A stretch of 64,000 nt of DNA from Chloranthus sessilifolius. Lineage: Eukaryota; Streptophyta; Magnoliopsida; Chloranthales; Chloranthaceae. The translations under genes and the position numbers were made by a program. Under the pieces are notes generated by a model. The model ran no database searches and had not been told where the DNA came from. It was given only the letters and a program-made list of their open reading frames with translations. The stretch lies in assembly GCA_021018995.1 (NCBI GenBank), contig CM037592.1, positions 74,589,301-74,653,300 on the forward strand, written 5' to 3'. Every line of letters starts with the position of its first letter. Within the stretch, counting starts at the first letter, position 1. Shown piece by piece: positions 44,731 through 55,386 of the stretch.

Positions 44731-46626
44731 AATCTTTTCTAGTCCTTGAGCAAAGCAATGTTTAAACATCTACCCTAAGAATGTAAATGCCACTTTCGTA
44801 GGGAGCACAGATGCATTTAGCTTATGCATCAAGCCTTTTAGACCCCTAGGTGACCCCTAGTAGAGGAGTGAAGTCTCCTAAGGGTTTCAGTGAAGGTACC
44901 CATAAACTTCTCAATAAAACAGTTAACAAAAGTGCACATAGTGGTTAATCTGTTTGAAATAAATATAGTTCACTTCATCCTTGCTCTGTCAAAGTTAGAG
45001 GAATTCTAAAGCAGTATGTACAAAAAATTTAACACCTCAGTCATGCGTGCATGATCATTATATCCAATCAACTGACATCAAGAAAACAATGTGTAAAATA
45101 GTACCAAGCTTTCCAGTACATCAAAATTCAGGTTCACACAATGCCCCAATGATTTCAATCTCAGACCCAATGCTCACCAGGGCTGTCTCTCATAACTGAA
45201 TATAAGGGTGGATCATTTCACATAAGCTCAAGAGCAGTTACATACCCCAAATTGTTTTGCAAGCATGAGCATAGGCAGTTCTTCTAATTTCTGACATCAT
45301 AAAGTACTTCTCACCATAGATTTAACATTCCTTCATTTTCACATGACAGTTCATTTGACTTTAGATCAACAAGGGCTTTTCAGGGATTGTAATGTGACTT
45401 ATTGGTATGGGTTGTAAAGAATAAAAGGAGTAAAAAGGGATTCAAAATTGAGAAATCAAACACAGGTAGGAGATGATTCATGACTTCACCTTCTTCATTT
45501 CAACATAGCTTTTTCTTCTTTTGAAATATCAGAGCTAAAGTGGCCAACTTCTTCTCTTCTTCTCAACATTTCCAATGAAATTCTTTTTTTGACTTCTCAT
45601 TCTTTTCTTTTTATTTTTCTTTATTTATTTTTTTTTGTTTTTTTTTTGTATTTATATTTTTTTTATGATGGTTGCTACACATCTATAACTGCTACACTAT
45701 TATTTACCTATCTCCTCCTCTCTTCTTCTTCTTTCACCAAATGTTAAATTTTGCTCACTTATCTTCAACATCCTCTCCTTTACCTTCTGAATTGTCAGAG
45801 TGAGGGTAGGGCTGAAACAAGTTAAGAGGTTCAGGTTCAAGTACTTTGGTGTTTGTTGAAAAAAAATGGGGCTTTCAGGCTCAAAAAGTGTATGCACAAG
45901 GGTAGTTTCACAGGTTTGATCTTTTAGGCTCAAACTGTCCAAATGAAGGCCTTGATCCTTTCCTTAGTCTCATGATTACTTTCAAACAGCCTCAACTTGG
46001 GGTGTCTAACTTCTAGTGAAAAGGGCTTGACTCAGTCAGTCCTTAGAAAAGAAAATTTTTTGCCACAGACACTCTTAAAAAAATTTTATAGGCTCAAAGC
46101 TCACTGGGTATGGTCTTCAATTTCACTCAAAGGGGTATGCTTTCACATGTTTCTTTCTTATTGGTTCACTAACTACTGCTTTATAAAAAGTTTCCTGATG
46201 TTAACCTCATAGAAGTATTGATTTTCAAAGGATTTTAGCGTTAAAAAGGTCTATACAATGTTTAAATTTTCTCACTTTCAATATTGCTTAGGTGAAATTC
46301 ATTATATTTATTCCTCACTTAGTTAAGATTGCTGCACTTAGGTTAACTATATCATTGGCAATCCTTGCCACACCCCCAAACCTATGAGGAGCAGTGTCCT
46401 CATTGGTTCAAAGATAAGAGGGCATGTGCAGCTGGGAACACATAGAAAATCGACACTAAAATAAAGCAAATAAAAGCAAGAAATAAGGCACATACAAACA
46501 ACTAAAACAAACAAACTAGTTATGAAGCAGAAATGGAAAGCAAACAAAACTAAACTAAAAATGAATTTTATTGCTAAAATAAACATGTGTACAAAAAGTA
46601 TATCCTAACTAAGTACATGTATAAAA
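44731..46626 (-). other. 3' untranslated region of element D
   Basis: About 1.9 kb. It holds the hairpin chain (44734-44879) with a perfect GATGCAT/ATGCATC stem, a T-rich tract near 45595-45665, and the CACTGCTCCTCAT block (about 46390, minus) shortly after the ORF3 stop. No gene seen. Confidence 0.8.
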
Positions 46627-49608
46627 CTAATCATCTGAATCCTCTTCAACAGCAGGTGGATCTTGAATTCCTTTGCCCTTTGCTTGTCTCAAAGCAGCAG
46701 TAGCAGCAGACTGTAACCTTTTGGAAGTAGTGCTTCTTGGCTTGGAGGAACTTTTACTTTTCGGAGTGGGCTTTGGCTTGGAAGTAGGTTATTTGATTTT
46801 GATTCCAGGCCTGGCTTTGTTAGGTTCCTTGGGTGTAGGGGTTGTTTCCTGGTGAGGTACATCAGGGTTTAATTGTTTGGAAATAGCTTCTGCTAACTCC
46901 CGGTCACTATGTTCAGTTAAGTTCTTCTGCAGTGCTGCAATAGTCACTTCATAGTCAAAAACTTTGTCCTCTACTACTCGCAAGTCTACCTGTAATTTCT
47001 TAATGACATCCTCCATCCCCTCAGCCCTAGTCTTTTCCTCATGTATTGTATCATTATCTCTTGCCAGCCATGTTTGACTCTCTTCCTTTCCAATTTATGA
47101 GTGAGTATCAGAAGTTTGATTTTCTCCAGGAGGGGTTGCTGCACAGAATGTCTAAGGACAGCCATTCCTTTGACCACATCCCTCTTGATATAAGCATTGT
47201 TCTTCATGGCTCAAAGAAGGGTGTAGTATGGAGGTGTAGGGTTGAAAGAGGCTGGTAGTATGGGCTTGACATCACTATAGGAAGGGCTAGCCAGCAAAGA
47301 TGGAGGGGTGGGTGGTGGCAAGGGTGTTGGGGAATCTAGCACCTCAGGGTCAGTTTGGGTGGCAGATGCTTTAAGGGTAATGGGAACAGATTCCAAGGGG
47401 GTAGAAACAGGAGATGATTCTGCTATGGTTAAAGGAGGGGTAGATTGGGGTGGGGTAGGCAAAGGGGAATCTAGGGGGACAAATGGCTATTGGGAAGGAT
47501 GGGTTCAATGTGACAGTGTGGATTGAATGGCTTGTAAGCTTGTTTGAATGGAGGTTTGGTTTTGGAGGGTGGAGTTCATGGATTGTAGATTGGTTGTGAT
47601 TGATGATTGGGTTTGGGTATCGGCCAAAACTTGAGCTTGGATGGAAAGTAATAGGTTAAAGATATTAGGTAGGAAATCAGGGGTGGGGGTGGAATTGGTT
47701 GAAATTGGGAGGTGGGTGCGTGGGAGAAGGTGGTGGCCTGTGGGGACTATGGAGGAGGGGTGAAATGTGGAGGGGGAGGGGAATCAGGGAGAGGGGTAAA
47801 CTTATAATTGATGTCCCCTATAATAGAGGACATCATGGCTGAGTATCCCTCTTCTAAAAGAGGGATTTGGTCATGGGTGGGTGGAAATGGGATTGATTCG
47901 TCTAGAGGCTCACAGGTCACAGATTCAAAAGGTATGGAAGTGTCAATGGGCTGAGAGGGGGTAGTGGAAGAGGTATGTGGGATGCCAAAAGTTGGAGGCT
48001 CAGGCTTAAAGGCTTGGGCTGGTGAGGGAGTTGGAAGGTCAAAGGTTTGGTCTGGTATGGTTGTGGTTTCAGTGGTTGGGATGGTTTGGGAGATAGAGGT
48101 GGGTAGGGGTTTCTTCTGTGCTTTGGTTAATCTTCTTTTCTTTTTATAGGTTGTTAGCACAGGTGAGGGTAGTTGAGGGATTGGTATGGTTTCTGCAGAT
48201 GTGGAATGGATGGGTGAGCTTGGTGTGCCTAATGTGATGGGTGAGGGAATGGTTAAGGAAGCAGCAGGTATGAGGGCTGTGGGGATGGGTAAAGTTAGCT
48301 GGAATGAGGGTAAGGGAACTATGGAAGGTTGTGAGGCTTGGGTTGAGGGAGTAGTAGCTGGTAAGGTGATGGCTTCAGAAATGGGGGTGGTGCTGGCTGG
48401 CACAAGTGAATGGGTTGCCTGAGAGAGGGCAGCAGAGGGTGGAGCCACAGATGCAGCAACATCAGCAACCTCAGAGGTTGCTGGCACATCAGCCTTCTTC
48501 TTTCTCTTCTCAATGAGAGTGCCACTGATCCCCCACTGATTTTTCCACAATTTTTGGGGTTCAGGGCAATTATTTCTTTATTCATTTGAAATTGATATCC
48601 TCCAAGCTTCAGCATGGCTATAATAAGCCTACAGTAGAGAAGGGAATGGGGTTTCTTGTTTGTGTTCACCTTCTTCACAATGTCTTTTATGCCCTCAATA
48701 ATTAGCTTGGCAGCATCCAAGTTATAGTTTTTGTGAAAGGGGAAGAGTGCATCAGCAATAGGAGATCTCCTCTCCTACTCATGTCCAGAGCAATAGACAT
48801 TTTTCCTCAGCACCCAATCCATAAATCTGAGGTGGGAGTGCATATCTCTCTTCCTTATTGATACCCCTGATGCAGTGATTCCTCCAGTCAGCTCCTTGGT
48901 TATCTCTAGGATGGTGGCTCTCAAAGGGGGACCTAAGCCACATTTAGGGCTATACCTGGCTGGTATCTCAAGAATTTTAGCAATTACTGCCTGATTGAAC
49001 AACATCTCAAATTTGTTTATCAACACCAGCAGTGTTGGGTTCCCATCATCCCCAGTTTTGATTCTGATATTCTGGTAAAACAATTGAACTAGTCTAGGGA
49101 AGACTAGGTGCATTGGGGGCCTCTGCAGGGGTAGCAATGTGGCTTTTGTGAGGTACTCCATGACAGCAGCTGTTTCAGATAGCTCCTCAAAGAAAGCCTT
49201 ATAAAAAATTGTCTCAGATTCTACCTTGATTGCTGCAATAAATTCAGATGGGACCCTGAGGTATTCATTATCTTCTTCATCTTCATCCTCAGGGGCCCCA
49301 GGGGCTACTTCCTTGCCCATTACTTGTTTCTTCTTTGACTTCTCTGGGCTTTTAGATGGTGGGTGCTCTTTGGCCCTCTTCTTAGGAGCAAATTTCTTTT
49401 TGGTACCTTGGGCATAAGAGGCCACACCTTTGCATTTGTACACAGTTTTCTCAACTTAGGTCTCCTCAAAGGGTGAAGTTACCACAGGGGTCTCTACATT
49501 GGAGACCTCTGCAATCCTTACAGATTTCTGAGTAGGCATAGGGCACCCAGCAGGTGGTGGGGTTACCAAAGTAGACAAGGTGTCTGAGAATTTTGAACCC
49601 ATGGCCAT
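46627..49608 (-). pseudogene. ORF3 of element D, broken
   Basis: Chosen start MAMGSKFSD at 49608; the frame is open from 49662. It ends ...EEDSDD and TAG at 46627-46629. Lys/Ser-rich N terminus (PPSKSPEKSKKKQVMGKEV), an acidic run (EDEDEEDNE), then the globular domain (VFPRLVQLFYQNIRIK, LLVLINKFEMLFNQAVIAKI, RKNVYCSGHE) up to a TAG at 48775. It continues in frame (IKDIVKKVNTNKKPHSLLYCRLIIAML), has a frame change near 48550 at K-x-QWGIS, then a Pro/Thr/Ser-rich region to about 47750 and further breaks. Near 47210 comes the MKNNAYIKRDVVKGMAVLRH segment, a coiled coil (46850-47016) and a short basic tail. No signal peptide or membrane helix seen. Role unknown. Confidence 0.82.
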
Positions 49609-50400
49609 AACTATCAAATTTCTCCAAATTAGGGTTTCAAAATCCCAGCAATTGTAATGCACTCTTTCATAAATAAAACAGACCCCAAATTGCTCTCTTC
49701 TTACATTAGAGTAATGTCCAATTAAATCAAGAGAGAGTGAGAAATCTTATCAAATGAAAGTTAGGGTTTCACCTCACACGTTGCAAAAATGTCCAAATTC
49801 TCCCAAACCTAGCTCAAAGTGGCAAGGAGGTGATGGGGAGCAAAAATGTATGAGGAAACTAGCTAAGCTTTAGTGGAAATGGTAGTATAGAAGAAAAGAA
49901 AAAAGGGGGAGCTCGGAAGTGCATAGGGAAAGTTAGGGCGAAAAGATAGAATGAAGAAAATGAAGCAATTCTTAGGGTTTATAGGGCTTAACCCATGCTT
50001 CGCACAGTTGTCGCTAAGTTCTTGTGGAGTACATTCCTCGCGCAGTATACAACTAACCTCGCGAGAGCCTCAGTCGCAAAGATAAGTAGAACCTCGCGAA
50101 GACAGATTTAAAAGCTTCAAGTGCCTCGCGAGGCTCTTCGCAGAGTTAAATTCAGGCCCAAGTGTGCGAAGTAGTTGCTCATATCTCACACAACTAGAGT
50201 AGTGAAGCCTCGTGAGCATTAAAATATGAGTCTCAAGCATCTCGTGGGGCTACTATCAGGCTGCAGCATACGTCCTTGTGCTCGTGAAGCTCTTGCGCAG
50301 TACAAAATATTCATCAAAACTCTGCGAGAAAACTTTAGGCAGCTCATGAGCATTAAAATTTAGGCCATTTAGCCTCGCGAGAGGGCAACACTTAAACTTT
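49609..50400 (-). promoter_or_regulatory. ORF3 leader and candidate internal promoter of D
   Basis: On the minus strand: a CGCGAG-type cluster (about 49998-50391), a TATAAA overlapping a telobox (CTATAAACCCTAAG, 49971-49984), an AT-rich leader and the ORF3 ATG. It corresponds in position to 28310-29109 of A and 16996-17450 of B. Confidence 0.5.
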
Positions 50401-50832
50401 TCTCTGGGTTGGTGCCCTAGCCTGTGCATGTACAATGTCATGCACCAATTTAATGTGCATCAGCACCACTCCATGACACATTCTCCATTTCATCATGACA
50501 GTTAAGTTACCCTTTATCAACATTGAAACATCACAAATTTAGAATTCTAAAGATAATCATTTAGATCAAATTCATGAAATATATTGTGAGAGTATCTTAA
50601 CTATCACCAGCAGACATGAGAATCAAAATTCAGATGACAAATATGCACTAACACTCAAAACAAAACCAAACAACATAAAATCAAACACACAATCAAAGAA
50701 TTATTACCCTAAGAGCAGTACTTGAAAAAGTTTTAAACAACACAAAACAAAACACACAGTCAATACATATGGTACACACATTCTTTGGTTATTCACTACT
50801 CACCTTCTTTCCTTTTTACTCCAGTGACCTCC
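50401..50832 (-). other. Gag-to-ORF3 linker of element D
   Basis: About 430 bp, T-rich on the coding strand. A GGTGAGT just after the gag stop resembles a 5' splice site; no matching acceptor was identified. No pol remnant seen. Confidence 0.6.
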
Positions 50833-52318
50833 TCAATTTCCTTGTCCTACTAAACCATCATCCACATGAGAAGAGGATGCATCTTCAATCATGTACTGCA
50901 CCTTTGGATTGGCCAAGGGCTGATTGGGCAGTCTACCCTCCTCTCTTTTATTCAAAGCATTACAAACTTGACCAAGTTGGTTTTCAATTTTCTTAATGCT
51001 TTGCCCATGAGAGTTCATAGTTTGGACTAAGCTCCTCAAATTCTACATGGATGCCAGCATTTGCTCTTTAAAAGAAGAGGATCTGAGCTGTTGTGGGGGC
51101 AAGGTCAACTAGTTGGGCTGTGGAATACGCAACTAAAAATTTTGCCTAGGTGGGTATCCTTGGTTAAACTGGTGCTAAGGTCTATATGGAGCCATCAACT
51201 GCTGCTGCTGGGGCTGAGGGTATGTAACTTCTCTCCACCTCAAATTTGGGTGGATCCTCTATGAGTAACCAGCAGGTTACTGCCCAAATGCTTGGGCAGT
51301 ATTGGCATGCTCCATAATAAAATCAGGGAATTGGTTGGCTGATGGATAATCCTGTAGAAAATGTGTGGGAGATTGGCATATCAGGCATGCCTCCTCCACT
51401 TGTGCAACCAACCTAGGCTACATCACATTCATTAATTTGTCAAACTTCAAGCTCAAATTGTCCACCTTCTTTTCTAACTCCCTTTGTACCTTCACTTCAT
51501 ATATTTCACCGCTAAGGGTGGACTCTTTCACCAACTTAGTAGGGGTCTGATTGTCATTGCGAGATAGTAACTCCTGCTGCATGGAATTTTCTCCTATAAT
51601 GTCAAATAGCTCCCAAACCTCATCAGCTGTCATCTGGAGGTAACTACCATCACATGAGGCATCCACCATATCCCTGCTCTTGGGATTAATTCCTTCGTAG
51701 AATACTTGCACTAGTTGCCAGATTAGAATTTGGTGGTGGGGGTATTGTTTTAACATCAACTGAAATCTCTCCCAAGCTTCATAAAAATCCTCAATTGAGG
51801 ATTGAGTAAATGACAAAATACTTGTCCTCATCTGGCTGTCCTTGTTCATGGGAAAGAATTTAACCAAGAATTGACTCTGAAGGTCACTCCATGTTTGGAT
51901 GCTATTGGCTGGGAGCTTAGAGAGCCAGGTGTTGGCTTTGTCCTTTAGGGAAAAAGGAAAAACTCAATTTGGTGGCCTCAGGTCCCAAGCCAGCGATATT
52001 GAAAGTGGTACAAAGTGTCAAAAATTGGTCAATGTACTTGTAAGGATCTTCCTTACTAAGCCCATGAAAAGATGGCTGCATATTGATGATGGAGGACTTG
52101 ATTTCATAGTTTCCTTCCATTGAAGGGAATTTAATGCAAAAGGAGGAAGTGTAATCCCCTGGTGCATTATATTCCTTCAAGGTTCTTTGCTTCTCAGCCA
52201 TGTTAGCTTGCTCAGTTTTAATAGTAGGGCTGTGTGTGGTGCTTCTTGGTCTAAGGATCCTTTCAACCTCAGGATTTGGAGGTTCCAACTCAGGGTTAAA
52301 GGACCTTCTCCCAAGCAT
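50833..52318 (-). pseudogene. gag: Gag of element D, frameshifted
   Basis: Likely start MLGRRSFNPELEPPNPEVER at 52318. The core begins intact (NMAEKQRTLKEYNAPGDYTS) but shifts frame at about 51955 inside the LRLFPFSLKD motif. The second half (51418-51867) is open and has W-E-R-F-Q-L-M-L-K-Q-Y-P-H-H. The zinc knuckle reads CLICQSPTHFLQDY: the last Cys is Tyr. Several stops follow. The end is KREEGRLPNQP ... DASSSHVDDGLVGQGN and stop at 50833, at the same position as in B. Confidence 0.87.
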
Positions 52319-52629
52319 ACACCCGAAACTCAGCAAGTAAGGAAAATGCTTACAACACTCAAAGAATTTCTAAACTAAAATAACAACTAATCAAATTTAT
52401 ACCAAGTTAATTACATTAAATTCAACATTAAAGTACTAAGTTTTAGGGGAAAGAAGTACAAACAGAGCTAGCTAGACTCCAACTACAGCTCTAGCTTTTC
52501 CCATCTTCTGTTGTCCAATTCTGCAAAATTCATAAAGAATCAGTAGTACTTTTATTCTACTATGGAACAACTACAAAGAATTTTTTAAATATAATATAAT
52601 ACAACTCAGGTCTACTAAAAAGATCAATG
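52319..52629 (-). other. 5' leader of element D
   Basis: About 310 bp AT-rich leader between primer site and gag, no coding signal. Confidence 0.65.
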
Positions 52630-52647
52630 TCCCCGACAGCAGCGCCA
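52630..52647 (-). other. Primer binding site of element D
   Basis: Minus strand TGGCGCTGCTGTCGGGGA, six bases from the LTR; two C-to-T changes relative to C. Confidence 0.85.
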
Positions 52648-52653
52648 AAAACT

Positions 52654-55381
52654 TGTTATTGTGGGATTACAGTGTGTGCTGATCTTATTGTGTGGTGAGA
52701 ACAAATTAAAAATCAAAGTAAAATAAAAGATGGAAACAACACAACTAAAATAATCCTAAGCCTGCAAGATACAGAGTTATTGTAGCAAGTTTTAATAAGT
52801 AAGAGTTTGTCCTACAAAGAAATTGATCTAGAACCCAAAATTGCCTATAATAGTAGGCCTCCAGATCTGGCTACAGATCTGACAATCCTAAAGAAAGGGA
52901 GTTGGGTGTCACGTCTACACTAAATTACCTACTAAAAAATAAAATAAATAAAGTGCAGTCCTGTCCTAAGAAAGGGTTATAAAGAAGGGGGTGATGATGT
53001 GTTAAAATAAAGATATAAGGGTGAGAAGTAAGCAGTTTAGGTTAAAGGTTCATTCAGTTATGTAACTCAGATTTAGGGCTCTCTCTGTAGCAAGTCCTTA
53101 CTGAAGCACAATCAATAACCTCAACAAGGTAGAAGAATCCAACTTAACCCATTCCATTCGGGGTGCTCTTAAGGCTATAGTCTGTCCACTCAAATGTCCA
53201 CAGTCTATCCAATAGAGTCTGTCAAATCCCATTGATCAAGCCAGAAAAGCTAACCTAATCCAAAGGAGTGAGCTGATCAAACCTCATCCAATGAATCAAA
53301 TCAGGTCATGAATACCATTACAGACACTATATTTGCTAGTGCTACAAGCTCCTAGATCTGCACATAAATATGGTTGACATTTATAGGGGTATTAAACCTA
53401 GGAAGATCAGATGATAATCAAGAGATCTAAAGGTTAAGCGAATGGGCAATTCCCAAATACACAAATTCGATCAATAATCTAATGGAATAAGAAGATCTAT
53501 AGATTTAAATAGACTTTAAATCAACACTCTTATTGCTTAAAAATAGCTTATAATAAAATGTCCTCCCAGCTGCAATCACTACAAAGAAGCTAGATCTAAT
53601 ATCTGATAGCGGTCAAGTAAGATAGAGGGGAGCTTGTTCATGCACAATCTCTCACTAAGTTACAAGCTCAAGTACAGAGAAAAAGAATCCATCTCAGATC
53701 TGTAATCAAGTTTGCCTAGGGCTATAGTCTATCCACCCTAATGGTCACAGGCTATCTACAGACACTCCCTTACCCACAAATGAGGAGATAGAGCATGAAA
53801 ACTACTGCCAGCCACCATGGTCCCAAGGCTTCAAGCTCAAGCTTCTATGGGCCTTTTAATAAGCTCAAATCCTAAATGTATGTTATAGCCTGAATAGAAC
53901 TATGGATAAATAAGAAAATAACAGATTGAGTAAGCATTCAAATATAAATTCCACTGATATGATATTACTAATAATGAAATCCCTCAAGGCAGCAGCCTTG
54001 TGCACAACAGCTCAACACCAAATCCCAATGTTTAAATGACCTATTACCAAACTTAAATAAAACTACACCTAAACGCTTACCAAAGATTTAGCCAGCAAGT
54101 GCTGGGCTAAGAGAGAAGAAAAAATGGAAAAGGAGATGATCAAACCCTAATCCTAACCCTAATCTGCTTGAGCTCACAGCCAACAGAGGTTGAAGGAAAA
54201 AGTGATTGATAAAATTTCTAAGTTACAAGCATAGCTTATATACTTAGTCCCAATGTTGTGGCTGAGAAGAGAGTAAACCCTAATCTTTTCAAGTAGATGT
54301 GTCACCGTTACAACCCTTGGATGCCTTGAGGTGTGTGCCTTAGACCTGGGGAAATCCCCAAAAGGTCCTTATGTTAAGATTGAGAAGTGGAGAGCCTGAG
54401 CTTCGCGAGACTAGCTTCTGCATATCACTTCTGTCATGGAGTTACAAAGTGTTTTAGGGGTAGAGTTAGGCTTTGAATATTGTTGTCTCATGCAGTAGAG
54501 CTTTGGATGATCACACAGCTGCTTCAGCTTTAAATGCACTCGTGCAGAAGAGCTTCAGGTGCTTAGCTTGCTCGCACAGAAGAGCTTCAGGAACTTTGTT
54601 CACGAGGTACTCGCGTAGATGCCTTTGCATCTCGCTCGGTATAGATTTAAACTTTTAGACTCGTGAGAGCTGCTCGAGAGCTACACGAGAGAACTTTTAA
54701 GCGTCTCTCCCTTCCAGTCCCACGCGAGAATTGCGCGAGGCTTTTACTATTGTTCACACCAATTAGTCTTGCGAGGTAGTGCGCGCTGTTGCATTAAGGC
54801 TTGATTCGCATGAGAACTTTGCAAATTGTATTTCTGAAAGCTTAGTGCGCGAGAGCTCTGCAAGTTCCTTCACACATTGATTTCATCTAAAGTGTGTGAG
54901 TGCTGCGCGAGAGGAGCTTTGAGATAACACCTTCATTGAGCTGTGTGACTTCTTCGCTAGCTCTATTATGTTGCATGTCTTACCTGTGTGAGGGAGCTCC
55001 GCTACTGAATTGAACAGCGCGAGGCAGCACCTCAGCTTTGCGAGATAGGTCAATGGCTCCTCTGCGGCTATGCACAAGCCTCTGTTGCAGATTCCTCCAC
55101 TCTCACCTATACTTCTTTCATCTTCTGGACTTTCTGGGTCTATTATGACATGCAAAATAGTCACCATGGTGTGTAGCACCATAGGGTTCCATCACTTTCT
55201 AGTTTAACTATCATCATATGCTTGAATTCTCTCTTCTTCGCACAAAAAGCATAGGCTTTGTGTTAAGCTGCATAATTTATTCCTAACTATAAAACAAGCT
55301 AAAAAGGAGTTATTAGTCAGCTTCAAGGTCCAGCAAAGGCTACGTTAAGAGGTGAAAAGTGGTACTTTTCAGTGATTAACA
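52654..55381 (-). repeat. 5' LTR of element D
   Basis: 2728 bp, TGTTATTGTGGG...GATTAACA. On the minus strand the TATATAAG box is at 54235-54242, a CCAGCA/TGCTGG palindrome with TTAG/CTAA arms at 54088-54110, and U3 with GCGAG-type motifs at about 54400-55060. Telomere-like CCCTAA units lie near 54143. Confidence 0.92.
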
Positions 55382-55386
55382 CACAG
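55382..55386 (+). other. Right target-site copy of element D
   Basis: CACAG, paired with CACAA at 42002-42006 (one mismatch). Confidence 0.7.

Larger units (their letters stand above)
42007..55381 (-). mobile_element. Pol-less Athila-type element D (gag + ORF3)
   Basis: 13,375 bp in the minus orientation. In transcript order: 5' LTR 52654-55381, primer site 52630-52647, gag 50833-52318, linker, CGCGAG-rich leader, ORF3 46627-49608, 3' region, polypurine tract 44719-44730, 3' LTR 42007-44718. No pol. Target copies CACAA/CACAG (one mismatch) place it in the C 3' LTR. Its LTRs differ from those of B in sequence and length, so it is a separate lineage with the same gene content. Confidence 0.92.

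Noticed and set aside
50815..50830. GGTGAGT after D gag as a splice donor for ORF3 mRNA
   Set aside because: No convincing acceptor or conserved equivalent in A or B was seen.
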